DNA of 33,925 nucleotides. Origin: Microcaldota archaeon. GTDB lineage: Archaea; Micrarchaeota; Micrarchaeia; Micrarchaeales; CABMGC01. Shown here piece by piece: positions 15,390 to 24,799 of this stretch. Both the position numbers and the translations under genes were made by a program. Location of the stretch: contig JAJZLT010000011.1 of assembly GCA_021803245.1 (NCBI GenBank), positions 1 to 33,925 on the forward strand, written 5' to 3'. How positions within the stretch are numbered: the first letter of the stretch is position 1; every line of letters starts with the position of its first letter. The notes below the pieces were generated by a model. That model was not told where the DNA came from. It ran no database searches and saw only the letters and a list, made by a program, of their open reading frames with translations.

Positions 15390-16952
15390 ATGATCCTGAT
15401 GGCGTACGATACAAGATGGGATAAGATTGGTAAGGCGTTAGAATATATAAACCTTGATGGCTTCGAGTTCAGGGAGTACCAGGCAAACATAATAGATGCG
15501 GTGCTCAAGAATGGAAATACGCTCGTTGTTCTTCCGACCGGCCTGGGCAAGACAGTGATAGGCATAGGAATAATAGCGGATTCGCTGTCGAAAGGAAGAA
15601 AGGCTCTTTTGCTTGCGCCTACCAAGCCGCTGGCAGAGCAGCATTACAACAACCTGCTTGGCCGCCTAAAAATACCAAATGAAAAGATTGTGCTCTTTAC
15701 AGGAAAGATAGGAAAGACATCGAGAAAGGAGCTGGCGCTTAATGCCAGCGTAATAGTTGCAACGCCGCAGACAATAGCAAATGATCTCAAGCAGGCAAAC
15801 ATGTCGCTTGTGGATTTCGGCTGTGCAATCTTCGATGAATGCCATCGCGCAGTAGGGCGCTATGCATATACATACATAGCAAACGAGTGCTCGATCAACG
15901 ATGTGCTTATAGTGGGCCTTACAGCCTCTCCGGGAAGCAAGAAGGAGAAGATAAACGCGCTTGTAAAGACGCTCAACATAAGGCACATAGAGATAAGGAT
16001 CTCAAGCGATCCGGACGTTTCTAAGTACGTGATGTCAAAGGAGATGCACGTAAAGACTGTCGGAAAGACGCCTACGATGGAAAGCATAGCAGCACTTATG
16101 AGGCCGAAGATAGAGGAGAGCCTGTCTGGCCTTAACAAAATGGGCTTCCTTCATTTCAGAAATTTCGAGAGCATACCCAAGGGAAGGCTGCTCCAGGCAG
16201 GCACCGAAATCAGCAAACTACAGGCACCTAATTACAAATACGCCGCATTATTCAACTATGTGAAGCTGCTTCACCTTTCCCATGCATATGATCTCCTTCT
16301 GACTGAAGGCATATATCCATTCTCCAAATACTTCGAGTCCCTGGAGAAGAGGGAGAAGAAGAGCAGGAGCGTAGAGCATATACTAGGAAATGAGAATATA
16401 ATCAAGGCCAGAAACATGGCCCGCGAAGCGATAGAACGCGGGGAAGAGCACCCGAAGGTACTTGCTGCTCTTGACATAATAAGGTCAAATAGCCAGAAGA
16501 GCACGATAATCTTCGCGCAATACAGGACAACCATAAAAATGCTGACCGATTACCTTAACGGTGCCGGATACAGTGCAATGCAATTTGTGGGAAAGAAGGA
16601 AGGCATGACCCAGCAGCTCCAGGAGCAGACAATACAGGACTTCAGGAATGGAAAGTTCAAGGTCCTGGTAGCCAGTTCAATAGGAGAAGAAGGTCTTGAC
16701 ATACCTTCTGTTGACGTTGTTATCTTCTATGAGCCGATACCGAATGAGATAAGAAATATTCAGCGTCGAGGCAGGACAGGCCGATTCAGGGCTGGCGATA
16801 TCTACATTCTTATTACAAGGGGCACAAAAGATGAGGTTTATTTTTATATATCAGGGCAGAAGGAGAGAAAGATGTTCGGGCTTGTACGTACAATAAACGA
16901 GAAGCTGAAGCTTAAAAGAAGCGGCGAAGCCAGAAATCAGACGACGCTTTGA
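15390..16952 (+). CDS. Hef/FANCM-type DNA helicase, helicase part only
   Basis: An SF2 helicase of 520 residues with Walker A PTGLGKT at 49-55, DECH at 149-152, the 'GLTASPG' motif III and the C-terminal 'VASSIGEEGLDIPSVDVVIFYEP' and 'QRRGRTGR' motifs. The middle helical insert and the opening 'YINLDGFEFREYQANII' are those of archaeal Hef (COG1111), which unwinds stalled forks and Holliday-like junctions. Euryarchaeal Hef also carries a C-terminal XPF-type nuclease with helix-hairpin-helix. Here the frame stops soon after the helicase core, and the following 247 bases encode no nuclease. An XPF nuclease could be encoded elsewhere. Confidence 0.9.
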   Translation: MILMAYDTRWDKIGKALEYINLDGFEFREYQANIIDAVLKNGNTLVVLPTGLGKTVIGIGIIADSLSKGRKALLLAPTKPLAEQHYNNLLGRLKIPNEKIVLFTGKIGKTSRKELALNASVIVATPQTIANDLKQANMSLVDFGCAIFDECHRAVGRYAYTYIANECSINDVLIVGLTASPGSKKEKINALVKTLNIRHIEIRISSDPDVSKYVMSKEMHVKTVGKTPTMESIAALMRPKIEESLSGLNKMGFLHFRNFESIPKGRLLQAGTEISKLQAPNYKYAALFNYVKLLHLSHAYDLLLTEGIYPFSKYFESLEKREKKSRSVEHILGNENIIKARNMAREAIERGEEHPKVLAALDIIRSNSQKSTIIFAQYRTTIKMLTDYLNGAGYSAMQFVGKKEGMTQQLQEQTIQDFRNGKFKVLVASSIGEEGLDIPSVDVVIFYEPIPNEIRNIQRRGRTGRFRAGDIYILITRGTKDEVYFYISGQKERKMFGLVRTINEKLKLKRSGEARNQTTL

Positions 16953-17167
16953 CAACGCAGGCAAGGAATACGATGCCATCTTATGTATTTTGCGGGCTAT
17001 ACTGAGAATGGAGTATCAGTTGCGATTCTTATTTTCATAATGCATGTTTACCATAATCTCTGTAATTCTTGCTTACTCATGCACAAGCTTGCCAACCTAC
17101 CTTGCCTAAGGGCGTTGCTCATCTGCCTCTTATTTGCAAGATGGCAACCTGCAAAGCAAAAACACAG

Positions 17168-17178
17168 GGTTAAATAAC
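17168..17178 (+). promoter_or_regulatory. TATA box of the UvrD-nuclease gene
   Basis: GGTTAAATAAC is centred about 27 bases before ATG 17200, supporting a leaderless message from that ATG rather than the upstream TTG at 17134. The rest of the 247-base gap 16953-17199 holds nothing else I recognise. Confidence 0.55.
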
Positions 17179-17199
17179 AATATTGGCGAATGGGATATT

Positions 17200-19929
17200 A
17201 TGTATGGAAAAAAGGATTTTATGCAGGATACGCTTGTAATAGCGAACCCTGGCACAGGCAAAACTACAGCCCTTGCTGAACATGTGGTAAAGCTGCTTAA
17301 GGAAGGGGTAAAAGAGGAGGATATACTTTGCATAACATTCACTACAAAAGCAGCCGAGGAGATGCGGCAGAGGGTCTCAAAATCAGTTAAAGAAAGCGGG
17401 ATTTCGGCAAAACCCCAAAACATAGATATCCATACATTTCACAGTTATGCATTTGACTACCTCCGGGAGCGCGGGGAAGACCGCGAGGTGGCAACCAATA
17501 ACTATACGAGATATTCGATATACCGCAGCTTCAAGAGCCTCAACGCGATGAACTATCAGGATGAATACGTAATAGAGGAGATCGTGCCAAAATGCGAAAA
17601 CGCGGTACGCTATCTGAAGAGCTTCGGGATACTCCCCGGGCAGATAAAGCTTAAGGCAGCTGAAAAAGAGCTTGAACATATATATCTCGAGGAGGACATA
17701 GCAAACATAAGCCTTGAGGAGAATAAGAAGTTCCTGGAATACTTTGCTACAGCTTTCTCGAATTATGAGAATGAAAAAAATTCCTTGAAAAAGTACCTCG
17801 ATTACAATGACATGTTAATGGAATTCGTGAAGGAATACGACAGTAGAGCAAGGCACTACAAGTTTGTCCTGGTTGACGAGCTGCAGGACATGAACGAGCT
17901 TGAAGCGGATATTGCAGTTGCATCCGGCGATTCGCTCTTTCTTGTAGGCGACAGGAAGCAGGCAATATTCGGCTTCCAGGGCGGCAGCGTGGAGAACTTC
18001 GGGCGCTTTATGGAGAGGAAAGGAATAAGGAAAGAAACAAAGACGCTGAACTACAGGAGCCTGCAGGGAATTTTGGATTATTCGAAGACGTACTTTCTTG
18101 CCAATACCACAGATACGAGCTATAAGGAGGAGCTCGATGGCCTGAGAGGCAAGAGAGAGGGGTATGCAAGGATACTGGTGACGACATCGAAGGACCAGTG
18201 CCGCACTGCGGTCTCGCGCCTGATTGACATAATTGAAAAATACAGGGATAGCGAGAGGAACGTCGCAATAATAACAAGGACAAATGGGCAGATAATGGCG
18301 CTGTCGAAGATGCTTGATGCAAAGGGAATAGATTATGCTACAACAGTGGGAGGCAGCACCAACAGGAAGGCGAAAGAAGAGATAATGGCATACCTGCGCG
18401 GCCTTCTTTTTGACGATGCGGACGATGTGGTGAGTGCACTCTTTACCCCTTTCTCAGGGATAAGTCTCAAGCATGCGTTTGAGATATCGGAGAAGGTGAA
18501 GGGATCGGGGCATGATGGAATGGAGTATGCAAGGAAAGCCGCAGCAGAATTCTTCAGGACAAAAGAATCGCTTACGCTTGACAAGCTGCCAGGCTTGTTC
18601 CTTGGCAGGATAATGCCTATTTCAGTGTCAATAGGCAAGGAATACTATTTGACAGCTTCCGCAGTTTATGAGAATATAGTTGAGTTCTTCGGAATGGCGA
18701 GGAGCCCGGACAGGAAAGCGCTCTTCGACTACCTTAAGATAACGGAGGAGAGCTACGAGCCTGTGGAGAAGAAGAACCGCGTAACGCTTACGACAGTGCA
18801 TAAGGCAAAGGGGCGCGAGTTCGATGCGGTGATTTATCTGCCAACGGACGTGCGGGGCAGCCTCAGCTTCATAGACGCAGTAGTATACTCAATAATCAAG
18901 AGCTCCAAGGGCGTAGATATACGCGAAGGCCTTGAGGAGGAGCACCTCCGCGTAGATTTTGTGGCATTCACGCGCGCGAAGGACGAGCTCTACATAGTGG
19001 CAGGGAAGGAGAAGCTTGCACAGAGATACCATATCGAAGGCCTGTCTGAGAGCGAGGTGGACGAAGCAGAACAGGAGAAGGAACCGCTCTCATGGAAGTA
19101 TGACGAGGCTTACGCGATGTTCGTTGCGGGGAGGGCGGAAGATGCAAGGAAGAAGCTTACGGAGAAGGATGACTGGCTAAGGGAGAAGATAGCCAACTTT
19201 TTCCAGACCAAGGACCGTCTCTCTTTCAGCCTTATCGATGCTTCCACAGATCCTTACGATTTCCTGAAGTCATATATACTGGGCATTAAGCCTCCAAGAG
19301 GCGAAGGGCTGATGATAGGAACGGAAGTGCACGGGCTGGCGGAGAAGAGATTCAACGGGACGCTTGACAAAAGCAGCATAAGGAAGGAGTATCTGCCGTT
19401 CTTCGCCAACATAGAAAGGATTGACGAGGAGATACGGAAGAAGTACGACTGTGTGCAGATAGCTGCAGAGTGCGAGCTGATCAAGGACTTGAATGATGTG
19501 TTCAGCTGCAATGCAGAAGGGCTGGCCTTTAAGGCACAGCTTGATGCGGTCTATGAGATTAAGCATGGAAAGGGAAAGAAGTACCTTATACTTGACTGGA
19601 AGACCGATAAGAATACTGGAAAGGCATCGGCACACAAGCAGCAGCTGGCAGTCTACAGAAGGATATATGCTTTGGATAAAGGAATCAGAGAGGATGAGAT
19701 ATGCACTGCACTCGGGTTTGTGGGCCTCAGGGGCAACATAAACACCGGAACTACAGGCTATGAGGTTGACGATCAGGAGCCCAAGGCAAAACAGTTGGAA
19801 ACGTTTGAAAGGCACCTGAATGATTATCTCAGATACAGGAAGGATACCGGAGAATTTGTCAGGGCAGTATTAGAGTGCAACGAAACGGAGCCTTTCTACC
19901 AGAGAATTTGCAGCGAACTGGAAGGGTAA
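17200..19929 (+). CDS. UvrD/AddA-like helicase fused to a RecB-type nuclease
   Basis: The protein (909 residues from ATG 17200) is an SF1A helicase: Walker A NPGTGKT at 16-22, 'ITFTTKAAEEMRQRV' (motif Ia), DELQD at 226-230, 'LVGDRKQAIFGFQGG', 'TLTTVHKAKGREFDAVIYLP' and 'VDFVAFTRAKDELYIV'. The last 200 residues form a PD-(D/E)xK nuclease of the RecB/Cas4 type: H711 in 'GTEVHGLAEKRF', D782 in 'AQLDAVYE', D799-x-K801 in 'LILDWKT', then 'KQQLAVYRRIY'. This is the domain order of AddA, a double-strand break end-processing helicase-nuclease. No AddB-like partner is seen nearby, so it may act alone or with an unlinked partner. Confidence 0.9.
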   Translation: MYGKKDFMQDTLVIANPGTGKTTALAEHVVKLLKEGVKEEDILCITFTTKAAEEMRQRVSKSVKESGISAKPQNIDIHTFHSYAFDYLRERGEDREVATNNYTRYSIYRSFKSLNAMNYQDEYVIEEIVPKCENAVRYLKSFGILPGQIKLKAAEKELEHIYLEEDIANISLEENKKFLEYFATAFSNYENEKNSLKKYLDYNDMLMEFVKEYDSRARHYKFVLVDELQDMNELEADIAVASGDSLFLVGDRKQAIFGFQGGSVENFGRFMERKGIRKETKTLNYRSLQGILDYSKTYFLANTTDTSYKEELDGLRGKREGYARILVTTSKDQCRTAVSRLIDIIEKYRDSERNVAIITRTNGQIMALSKMLDAKGIDYATTVGGSTNRKAKEEIMAYLRGLLFDDADDVVSALFTPFSGISLKHAFEISEKVKGSGHDGMEYARKAAAEFFRTKESLTLDKLPGLFLGRIMPISVSIGKEYYLTASAVYENIVEFFGMARSPDRKALFDYLKITEESYEPVEKKNRVTLTTVHKAKGREFDAVIYLPTDVRGSLSFIDAVVYSIIKSSKGVDIREGLEEEHLRVDFVAFTRAKDELYIVAGKEKLAQRYHIEGLSESEVDEAEQEKEPLSWKYDEAYAMFVAGRAEDARKKLTEKDDWLREKIANFFQTKDRLSFSLIDASTDPYDFLKSYILGIKPPRGEGLMIGTEVHGLAEKRFNGTLDKSSIRKEYLPFFANIERIDEEIRKKYDCVQIAAECELIKDLNDVFSCNAEGLAFKAQLDAVYEIKHGKGKKYLILDWKTDKNTGKASAHKQQLAVYRRIYALDKGIREDEICTALGFVGLRGNINTGTTGYEVDDQEPKAKQLETFERHLNDYLRYRKDTGEFVRAVLECNETEPFYQRICSELEG

Positions 19930-19978
19930 GCATTTTGGCATATGGGGCAGATAGTACCAGGATTTCCCAATACTCCCG

Positions 19979-21193
19979 CTATTCAAGTATTACATTCACT
20001 TTTTTCTTGTAGTATGCCAGGAAATATCTTTCTATCTCATGCTTTGCGGCCTGCCTGGCCTTCTCCATGGTCTCTAAGTTTCTCTTCATATCATAAACCA
20101 CATTCCCGTAATGTGAAGCCCTGTTTTTCTCTTTTTCTGCTTCTATGAGAATCCGCTCATATGATGAGATCTCCCCGCTTAAAATTATCTCCTTGTCCTT
20201 CAAGTCCTTCATAACCAAAAGTTCAGGGTATATGTCTGCGCTCAGGACCCTGGAAATGGCAGCCCGTATGCCTTCATCATTCCTTACATCTATTTTGCCC
20301 GAGTTTATCGCACTTTCCATATCCTTAACAAGCAAGATCATTTCATTGTAATCTGATTCGCTCGCGATTTCTGCTTTTGGATTTTTTATCATCTCTGAAA
20401 GGCGCCTTTTCTTTCCGAATTCATGATCATATTTCCTTGCAATGCGTTCTAGCGGGGAGAGCGTGTGCGTGAGCCTGGATGATAAAGATGAGAGCTTTTC
20501 CCTTGCCTGCGCCAGCTCTTCGCGCTTCTTTGAGATCTCTTTTCCTATATCTATGATGCCAGCATCTTCGCTTGCTCCCGCAGACGAATCTGATTCCAGC
20601 CTCTTTATGTTATCTTCCATGTCGCTTATCTCTGCATCCAGGCCGAGAAGTTTGTTTACTTCCTCCACTATGTTCTCGTACTCCATGAACTTGCCCCTAT
20701 TCCTTTCGAGCTCCATTTTCAGGCTGGCGGTAAGCCGTTCCATTCCAGCAAAGATTTTCTTGAAGTCGCCAAGGTATTTTGAGTATGCCAGGAACGGGAG
20801 CCTGAATGCGTTGTTAGACTTCATGATGCTGTTTATGATGCTCTCCATTGATGAGAGTACTGATTCGTATTTCCTGTAGACATTCTCGGCCTCTGCTATT
20901 TCAGAATAATCTTCCATTATGCGCATGAGCGACTTGGCATAGGCGCTCTTCTGGCTCGAGAGCGAGCTTGTATTTTGTATGTAGATATCTTCAGTGTCAG
21001 GCTCAGCGTTGAGTTTCTCGAGATTTACGCAAGCGCTTAGGAACTGCTTGCGGTATTCGCCAAAGCCGCCGGTTATGGCGGATCCTTTCTCTTCAAGCTG
21101 AGCCAGTTTTTGGTTCAGAAAGCGGTTCGCCATGCCTCTTATCTCATTAAGATGCACATCCTGACTGCCGCCATTTCCCCTATCAAAGAACAT
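19979..21193 (-). CDS. Coiled-coil protein (404 aa), unknown function
   Basis: Most of the chain is charged and helical with heptad-like patterning, notably 'DAEISDMEDNIKRLE', 'KREELAQAREKLSSLSSRL' and the C-terminal 'ILIEAEKEKNRASHYGNVVYDMKRNLETME'. There is no membrane segment, no nucleotide-binding motif and no cysteine pair. The N-terminus (about 1-75) may be a small globular part. No family is recognised. A TATA-like CTAAATATATAC lies about 27-38 bases before ATG 21193. It is tail-to-tail with the UvrD-nuclease gene and head-to-head with a regulator, among DNA repair genes. A structural role in chromosome or repair complexes is a guess from context only. Confidence 0.7.
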   Translation of the reverse strand: MFFDRGNGGSQDVHLNEIRGMANRFLNQKLAQLEEKGSAITGGFGEYRKQFLSACVNLEKLNAEPDTEDIYIQNTSSLSSQKSAYAKSLMRIMEDYSEIAEAENVYRKYESVLSSMESIINSIMKSNNAFRLPFLAYSKYLGDFKKIFAGMERLTASLKMELERNRGKFMEYENIVEEVNKLLGLDAEISDMEDNIKRLESDSSAGASEDAGIIDIGKEISKKREELAQAREKLSSLSSRLTHTLSPLERIARKYDHEFGKKRRLSEMIKNPKAEIASESDYNEMILLVKDMESAINSGKIDVRNDEGIRAAISRVLSADIYPELLVMKDLKDKEIILSGEISSYERILIEAEKEKNRASHYGNVVYDMKRNLETMEKARQAAKHEIERYFLAYYKKKVNVILE

Positions 21194-21270
21194 TGCAAGA
21201 CCTTCATTTCCGTTTGCTGTATATATTTAGATACGCATGAATTTAGCTTGTAGTGATGGATTATATATAT

Positions 21271-21286
21271 GCCAATTTAAATAATA
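21271..21286 (+). promoter_or_regulatory. AT-rich promoter of the tandem Lrp-like gene
   Basis: CAATTTAAATAATATT lies 45-60 bases before ATG 21330, leaving a short leader. A CGGAGG at 21304-21309 resembles a Shine-Dalgarno sequence but is about 20 bases from the ATG, too far for a standard site. Confidence 0.4.
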
Positions 21287-21329
21287 TTAATTTGACATAT
21301 TGTACGGAGGTTGCTAGAGAGCGAAAAAT

Positions 21330-22349
21330 ATGGCGAGTTCGGATGTAAATTACAGCTTCAGGGAAAAAGCGATACTTAGGTCTCTGAGTGAAAATTCCAG
21401 AGCCCCGTTAAGCAGCGTCGCAAAGGATGCGAAGTGCTCCAGAATAACGGTGGTCAAGTATATCCGGGAGCTTGTGCGCAGGTATGATATAAGGTTCATT
21501 GTTGAGGTCGATGAGGACAAGCTTGGATTTAACCAGCGCCACATCGTGATAGTGCGGTTCCTTAAGAAGCCTTCCATGAAAAAGCTCAAAGAGATATTCT
21601 GCAACGATCCTCTTGTCTCTAACGCATACTATTGCGAGGGTGATTTTGGATTGATATTGCATGTGGTTACGCCAGATCCGATGGATTACATAATATGGGA
21701 AAGCCTTCTTCCCGGAAAGCTTGGCGACTTCAATGTCGAGATATATCCAAGCGAGCTTATGTTGACTAATTTTGGCTATCTTCCCATATCCGGAGAATTG
21801 GTGTACAGGGCATCAAAGAACATCAACAGAATGGACAAGGAAATTATAAGTGCGCTGAACAAAGACGGAAGGGCCAGCTCGGTGAAACTCTCAAAAGAAT
21901 TGAAGATAAACAGAACTACGCTGCATTACAGGATCTTTACCCTTTTCAAGAAGGGCATTATAAAGAGGCTGACAATAGCGGTAAACAGGCCGCCTATGGA
22001 CTATGTGATAGCGTTTGCAGTCAATTACAATTTCAACAGAACCTCGCAGCTCAGGGCCATTAAAGTCAGGAAATACTACCAGACCTTTGACAAGGATATG
22101 CCGCTATTGAACAGCTTCCAGCTGCTTGCACCTATGAGCGGCAGTTACAGGTTCTTTGGAATAGGCATCTTCCATAACAGGGAAGAAGCAATCGAGTTTG
22201 CAATAAAATCGCATCGGGAAATTTATAGCGAAGAAAACGTACAGATAAAGCAGGCGAGGGTTACCGGGCTCGTTAAAGGCCTGTACCCCTTCAGAAATCT
22301 TGACATGGTTGAGCACTACAGGAAGTTTGAATGGGACAGGAATAGGTAG
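21330..22349 (+). CDS. Duplicated Lrp/AsnC-type transcriptional regulator
   Basis: The 339-residue protein is two Lrp/AsnC units in tandem. The first winged HTH is 'REKAILRSLSENSRAPLSSVAKDAKCSRITVVKYIREL' (about 9-50), followed by a RAM-like domain ('GFNQRHIVIVRFL...NAYYCEGDFGLILHVV'). The second is 'MDKEIISALNKDGRASSVKLSKELKINRTTLHYRI' (about 168-205), again followed by a sensor-like half. Single-chain duplicated forms are known in archaea, both as regulators and, in the AhbA/AhbB branch, as siroheme decarboxylases. A regulator is more likely here because both HTH units look intact and there are no heme genes nearby. It is convergent with rad50, 7 bases away. Confidence 0.82.
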   Translation: MASSDVNYSFREKAILRSLSENSRAPLSSVAKDAKCSRITVVKYIRELVRRYDIRFIVEVDEDKLGFNQRHIVIVRFLKKPSMKKLKEIFCNDPLVSNAYYCEGDFGLILHVVTPDPMDYIIWESLLPGKLGDFNVEIYPSELMLTNFGYLPISGELVYRASKNINRMDKEIISALNKDGRASSVKLSKELKINRTTLHYRIFTLFKKGIIKRLTIAVNRPPMDYVIAFAVNYNFNRTSQLRAIKVRKYYQTFDKDMPLLNSFQLLAPMSGSYRFFGIGIFHNREEAIEFAIKSHREIYSEENVQIKQARVTGLVKGLYPFRNLDMVEHYRKFEWDRNR

Positions 22350-22356
22350 CGTGCCC

Positions 22357-24663
22357 TTACGCTTCCTCTATAAATGTCGCCTCGCCCGCTTCCTTGTTCC
22401 TGCTGAGCAGGTAGATTTTCCCGTTCGATATCTGCTTGAGCTGCTCGTCATGCGTTATTATGAATATCTGATCTACAACTTTGGGCAGAGTCTCGCTGAA
22501 GACATTTACAAAACTGTCTATCCCCTGTTTGTCTATATTGTGCGTGGGTTCATCCAGTATAAGCCACTTAAGGTTTGGGACCAGCACAAGCGCGAAGGCT
22601 ACGCGCATTGCTATGCAGGCTATGCTCCTCTCCCCTCCGCTTGCTATCGATTCTACATCAGTCCAGGTCTCTTCGCCGTTCTTGCGTACTTTAAGCTGCA
22701 GCACATAATCATCTTCAGATGGTATAAGCGCTACGCCGCTGTAATCTCCGTATGGATACAGCTCCGGCCACATGTTCTGCATTATCTCGTTTATTGCGTT
22801 GATCAGCCTTGTCCTTAGCACAAGCTGCGTCTCCTGCAATGCGTTCTTGAATTTCGAAATATTTTCTATTATGGCTTTCTTCTGGCTTATTTCCTTGTAT
22901 ATACTCTCTATCTTCTTAATCTCCGCTTTCTTCTCGCTTATCTGGACTGCCTTATCTTTCAGCTCCCTGCTTATATTTGAGAGCATGGCTGCTGTCTTGC
23001 TTGCTTCCTCACTTATCTTTACGAACGCGGCGCTTGCTTCGTCAATGTCTTTCTGGTCTGCAGTTATTTCGCTTATGGACTTTTCCTTTTCCAGCATCTC
23101 TGCCTCAGTCTTTGACCTTTCCTTTTCAAGGGAGTAATGCCGCTCTATGGCTTCTCTGGATGCCTTCATACCTGCCAGGACTTCAGATGACCCGGATACC
23201 TCTTCGGATTTGGAAAGGCGAAGCTGATTGGCTGTTCTCTCCTCTGCCGCTGCGCTCGCTAGCTCCTTCTCTGACTCCGCAATTGCCTTGCCGATATCTC
23301 CGAAAAGCTTAAGCTTTTCTTCCGCAAGAGTCAGCACCCGCAGTTCTTTCTCAGATGCATTTATCTCATTCCTCTTTTTCGAGATTGCTTCCTTCATGCC
23401 TGCAGCCTTTGCTGAGGATAATTCTGCTGCTTCTTTCTTCCTGCTTATCAGCATCGCCTTTATCTCTTCGGTGAGATCCCTCTCACATACAGGGCACTTG
23501 CTTACATGTTTTTCCAGTTCCGCAACCCATTTCCTTGCTTCCTGCGACTGCGCTTCGCATGATGCAAGCTCCTTCTGCAGCACTTCCAGCTCTTTGCCTG
23601 ATTTCTCTATGTTGCTTCTTACAGAATTACTGCTCTTGGCTTTTAATGCGGCTTCCAAGGATTCCCTTTCGCCCATATCCTTATGCGCCTTTGCAAGAAC
23701 CTGCTCTGCGCGCGCCTTCTTGGCCTGGATCTGCTGAAGCCTGTTCAGGATCTGTTTCTCCTCATCTCTCGCTTTTTGAAGCGCAGACTCCCTTGCCGCT
23801 ATCTCCCTTTCCAGGGTCGCTTTTTCAGGCAGCTGCTTTGCTCTCAGCTTGCCTATCTCCCTGTTTATCACTTCGAGCTTGCTCTTCGCCCCTGCAACCT
23901 CCTTGCCCAAGCTCTGCTTTTTAGCATAGGATTCTTTTATGCTGCTCAGCTTCCTGCTTATCTCCGCCTTCTCCTTGTTTATCTTTTCTATTCTACCGCT
24001 TAGCACTTCCTGCTCCTCCTCCCCCCTCTTAAGCTCATCTTCAAGAACCTTGAGCTGCCCGGCTATTTTTTCTGAATCAAGACCGGATGCTATGCGCTCG
24101 CTCTCGCTTATCATCTCCTTTAGCCTGTTCGTAAGGCTTGTAGCATTCTCCTGAGCCGTTGAAAACCTGTCAAGGCCAAGCAGGTTGTCTACCTGCTTCT
24201 TTCTTGCCGATGAGTTAAGTTCCAGAAAATAGTCTATCTTGTTCTGCTCCGAGTATATGGCCCTTGAAAATAGGTCGTAATCAACCTTGAGCGCTTTCTC
24301 TATCTCCTCTGTCACACGCTGCGGCTGCGACTGCACATACCTGCCGTTCTTCTCCAGCTTTGCCTTGGCAGGTTCCTTTAGGGAGATCTCGCGCTCCACT
24401 TTATATGAGTCTTCTCCGGCAGTGAATGAGAGGCTTACCTTTGCAATGCTCTTTTGCGATGGCCTGTTGCTTATTATGTCACCTATCGCAATCTTTCTAT
24501 TCTTGATGCTCGGAAATGTGCCGAACAGGGCAAATGAGAGCGCATCCATTATGGAGCTCTTGCCTGCGCCCATCTGACCTATTAGTATGTTCGTGCCCTT
24601 GGCGAACTCTATCTTTGTGGAGCCATGGGCTCTCCAGTTCTCAAGCTCCATGGAAGTAATCAT
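22357..24663 (-). CDS. rad50: DNA double-strand break repair ATPase Rad50
   Basis: The 768-residue protein has the N-terminal SMC-type Walker A GQMGAGKSS at 29-37 after 'MELENWRAHGSTKIEF', a long antiparallel coiled coil, and the zinc hook CPVC at 390-393, exactly half way. After the hook come the C-terminal signature 'IASGGERSIACIAMRVAFALVL' and Walker B 'LKWLILDEPTHNID'. Rad50 pairs with the Mre11 nuclease to open and tether broken DNA ends. In many archaea mre11 is adjacent, often with herA and nurA; none is in this window. A TATA-like TTAATATATTTT lies about 30-40 bases before ATG 24663. Confidence 0.95.
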   Translation of the reverse strand: MITSMELENWRAHGSTKIEFAKGTNILIGQMGAGKSSIMDALSFALFGTFPSIKNRKIAIGDIISNRPSQKSIAKVSLSFTAGEDSYKVEREISLKEPAKAKLEKNGRYVQSQPQRVTEEIEKALKVDYDLFSRAIYSEQNKIDYFLELNSSARKKQVDNLLGLDRFSTAQENATSLTNRLKEMISESERIASGLDSEKIAGQLKVLEDELKRGEEEQEVLSGRIEKINKEKAEISRKLSSIKESYAKKQSLGKEVAGAKSKLEVINREIGKLRAKQLPEKATLEREIAARESALQKARDEEKQILNRLQQIQAKKARAEQVLAKAHKDMGERESLEAALKAKSSNSVRSNIEKSGKELEVLQKELASCEAQSQEARKWVAELEKHVSKCPVCERDLTEEIKAMLISRKKEAAELSSAKAAGMKEAISKKRNEINASEKELRVLTLAEEKLKLFGDIGKAIAESEKELASAAAEERTANQLRLSKSEEVSGSSEVLAGMKASREAIERHYSLEKERSKTEAEMLEKEKSISEITADQKDIDEASAAFVKISEEASKTAAMLSNISRELKDKAVQISEKKAEIKKIESIYKEISQKKAIIENISKFKNALQETQLVLRTRLINAINEIMQNMWPELYPYGDYSGVALIPSEDDYVLQLKVRKNGEETWTDVESIASGGERSIACIAMRVAFALVLVPNLKWLILDEPTHNIDKQGIDSFVNVFSETLPKVVDQIFIITHDEQLKQISNGKIYLLSRNKEAGEATFIEEA

Positions 24664-24762
24664 GCAAACGTAAAGTATTCCGTAATGGAAAATATATTAA
24701 CTCTTTACAACGGATAGTATAGTGCGGTTGCATTACGGTACTTGGATAAGGGGCAGGAAAAC

Positions 24763-24773
24763 GCTTTTATATC
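24763..24773 (+). promoter_or_regulatory. TATA box of purF
   Basis: GCTTTTATATC is centred about 31 bases before ATG 24800. It lies inside the longer open frame beginning at 24722 and therefore argues for the internal ATG. Confidence 0.6.
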
Positions 24774-24799
24774 AGGAACTGGAACATAGAGACTGTTTA

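Noticed and set aside
16953-17199. Search for a nuclease remnant after the Hef helicase
   Set aside because: No frame in this gap has XPF nuclease motifs. It holds only the next gene's promoter.
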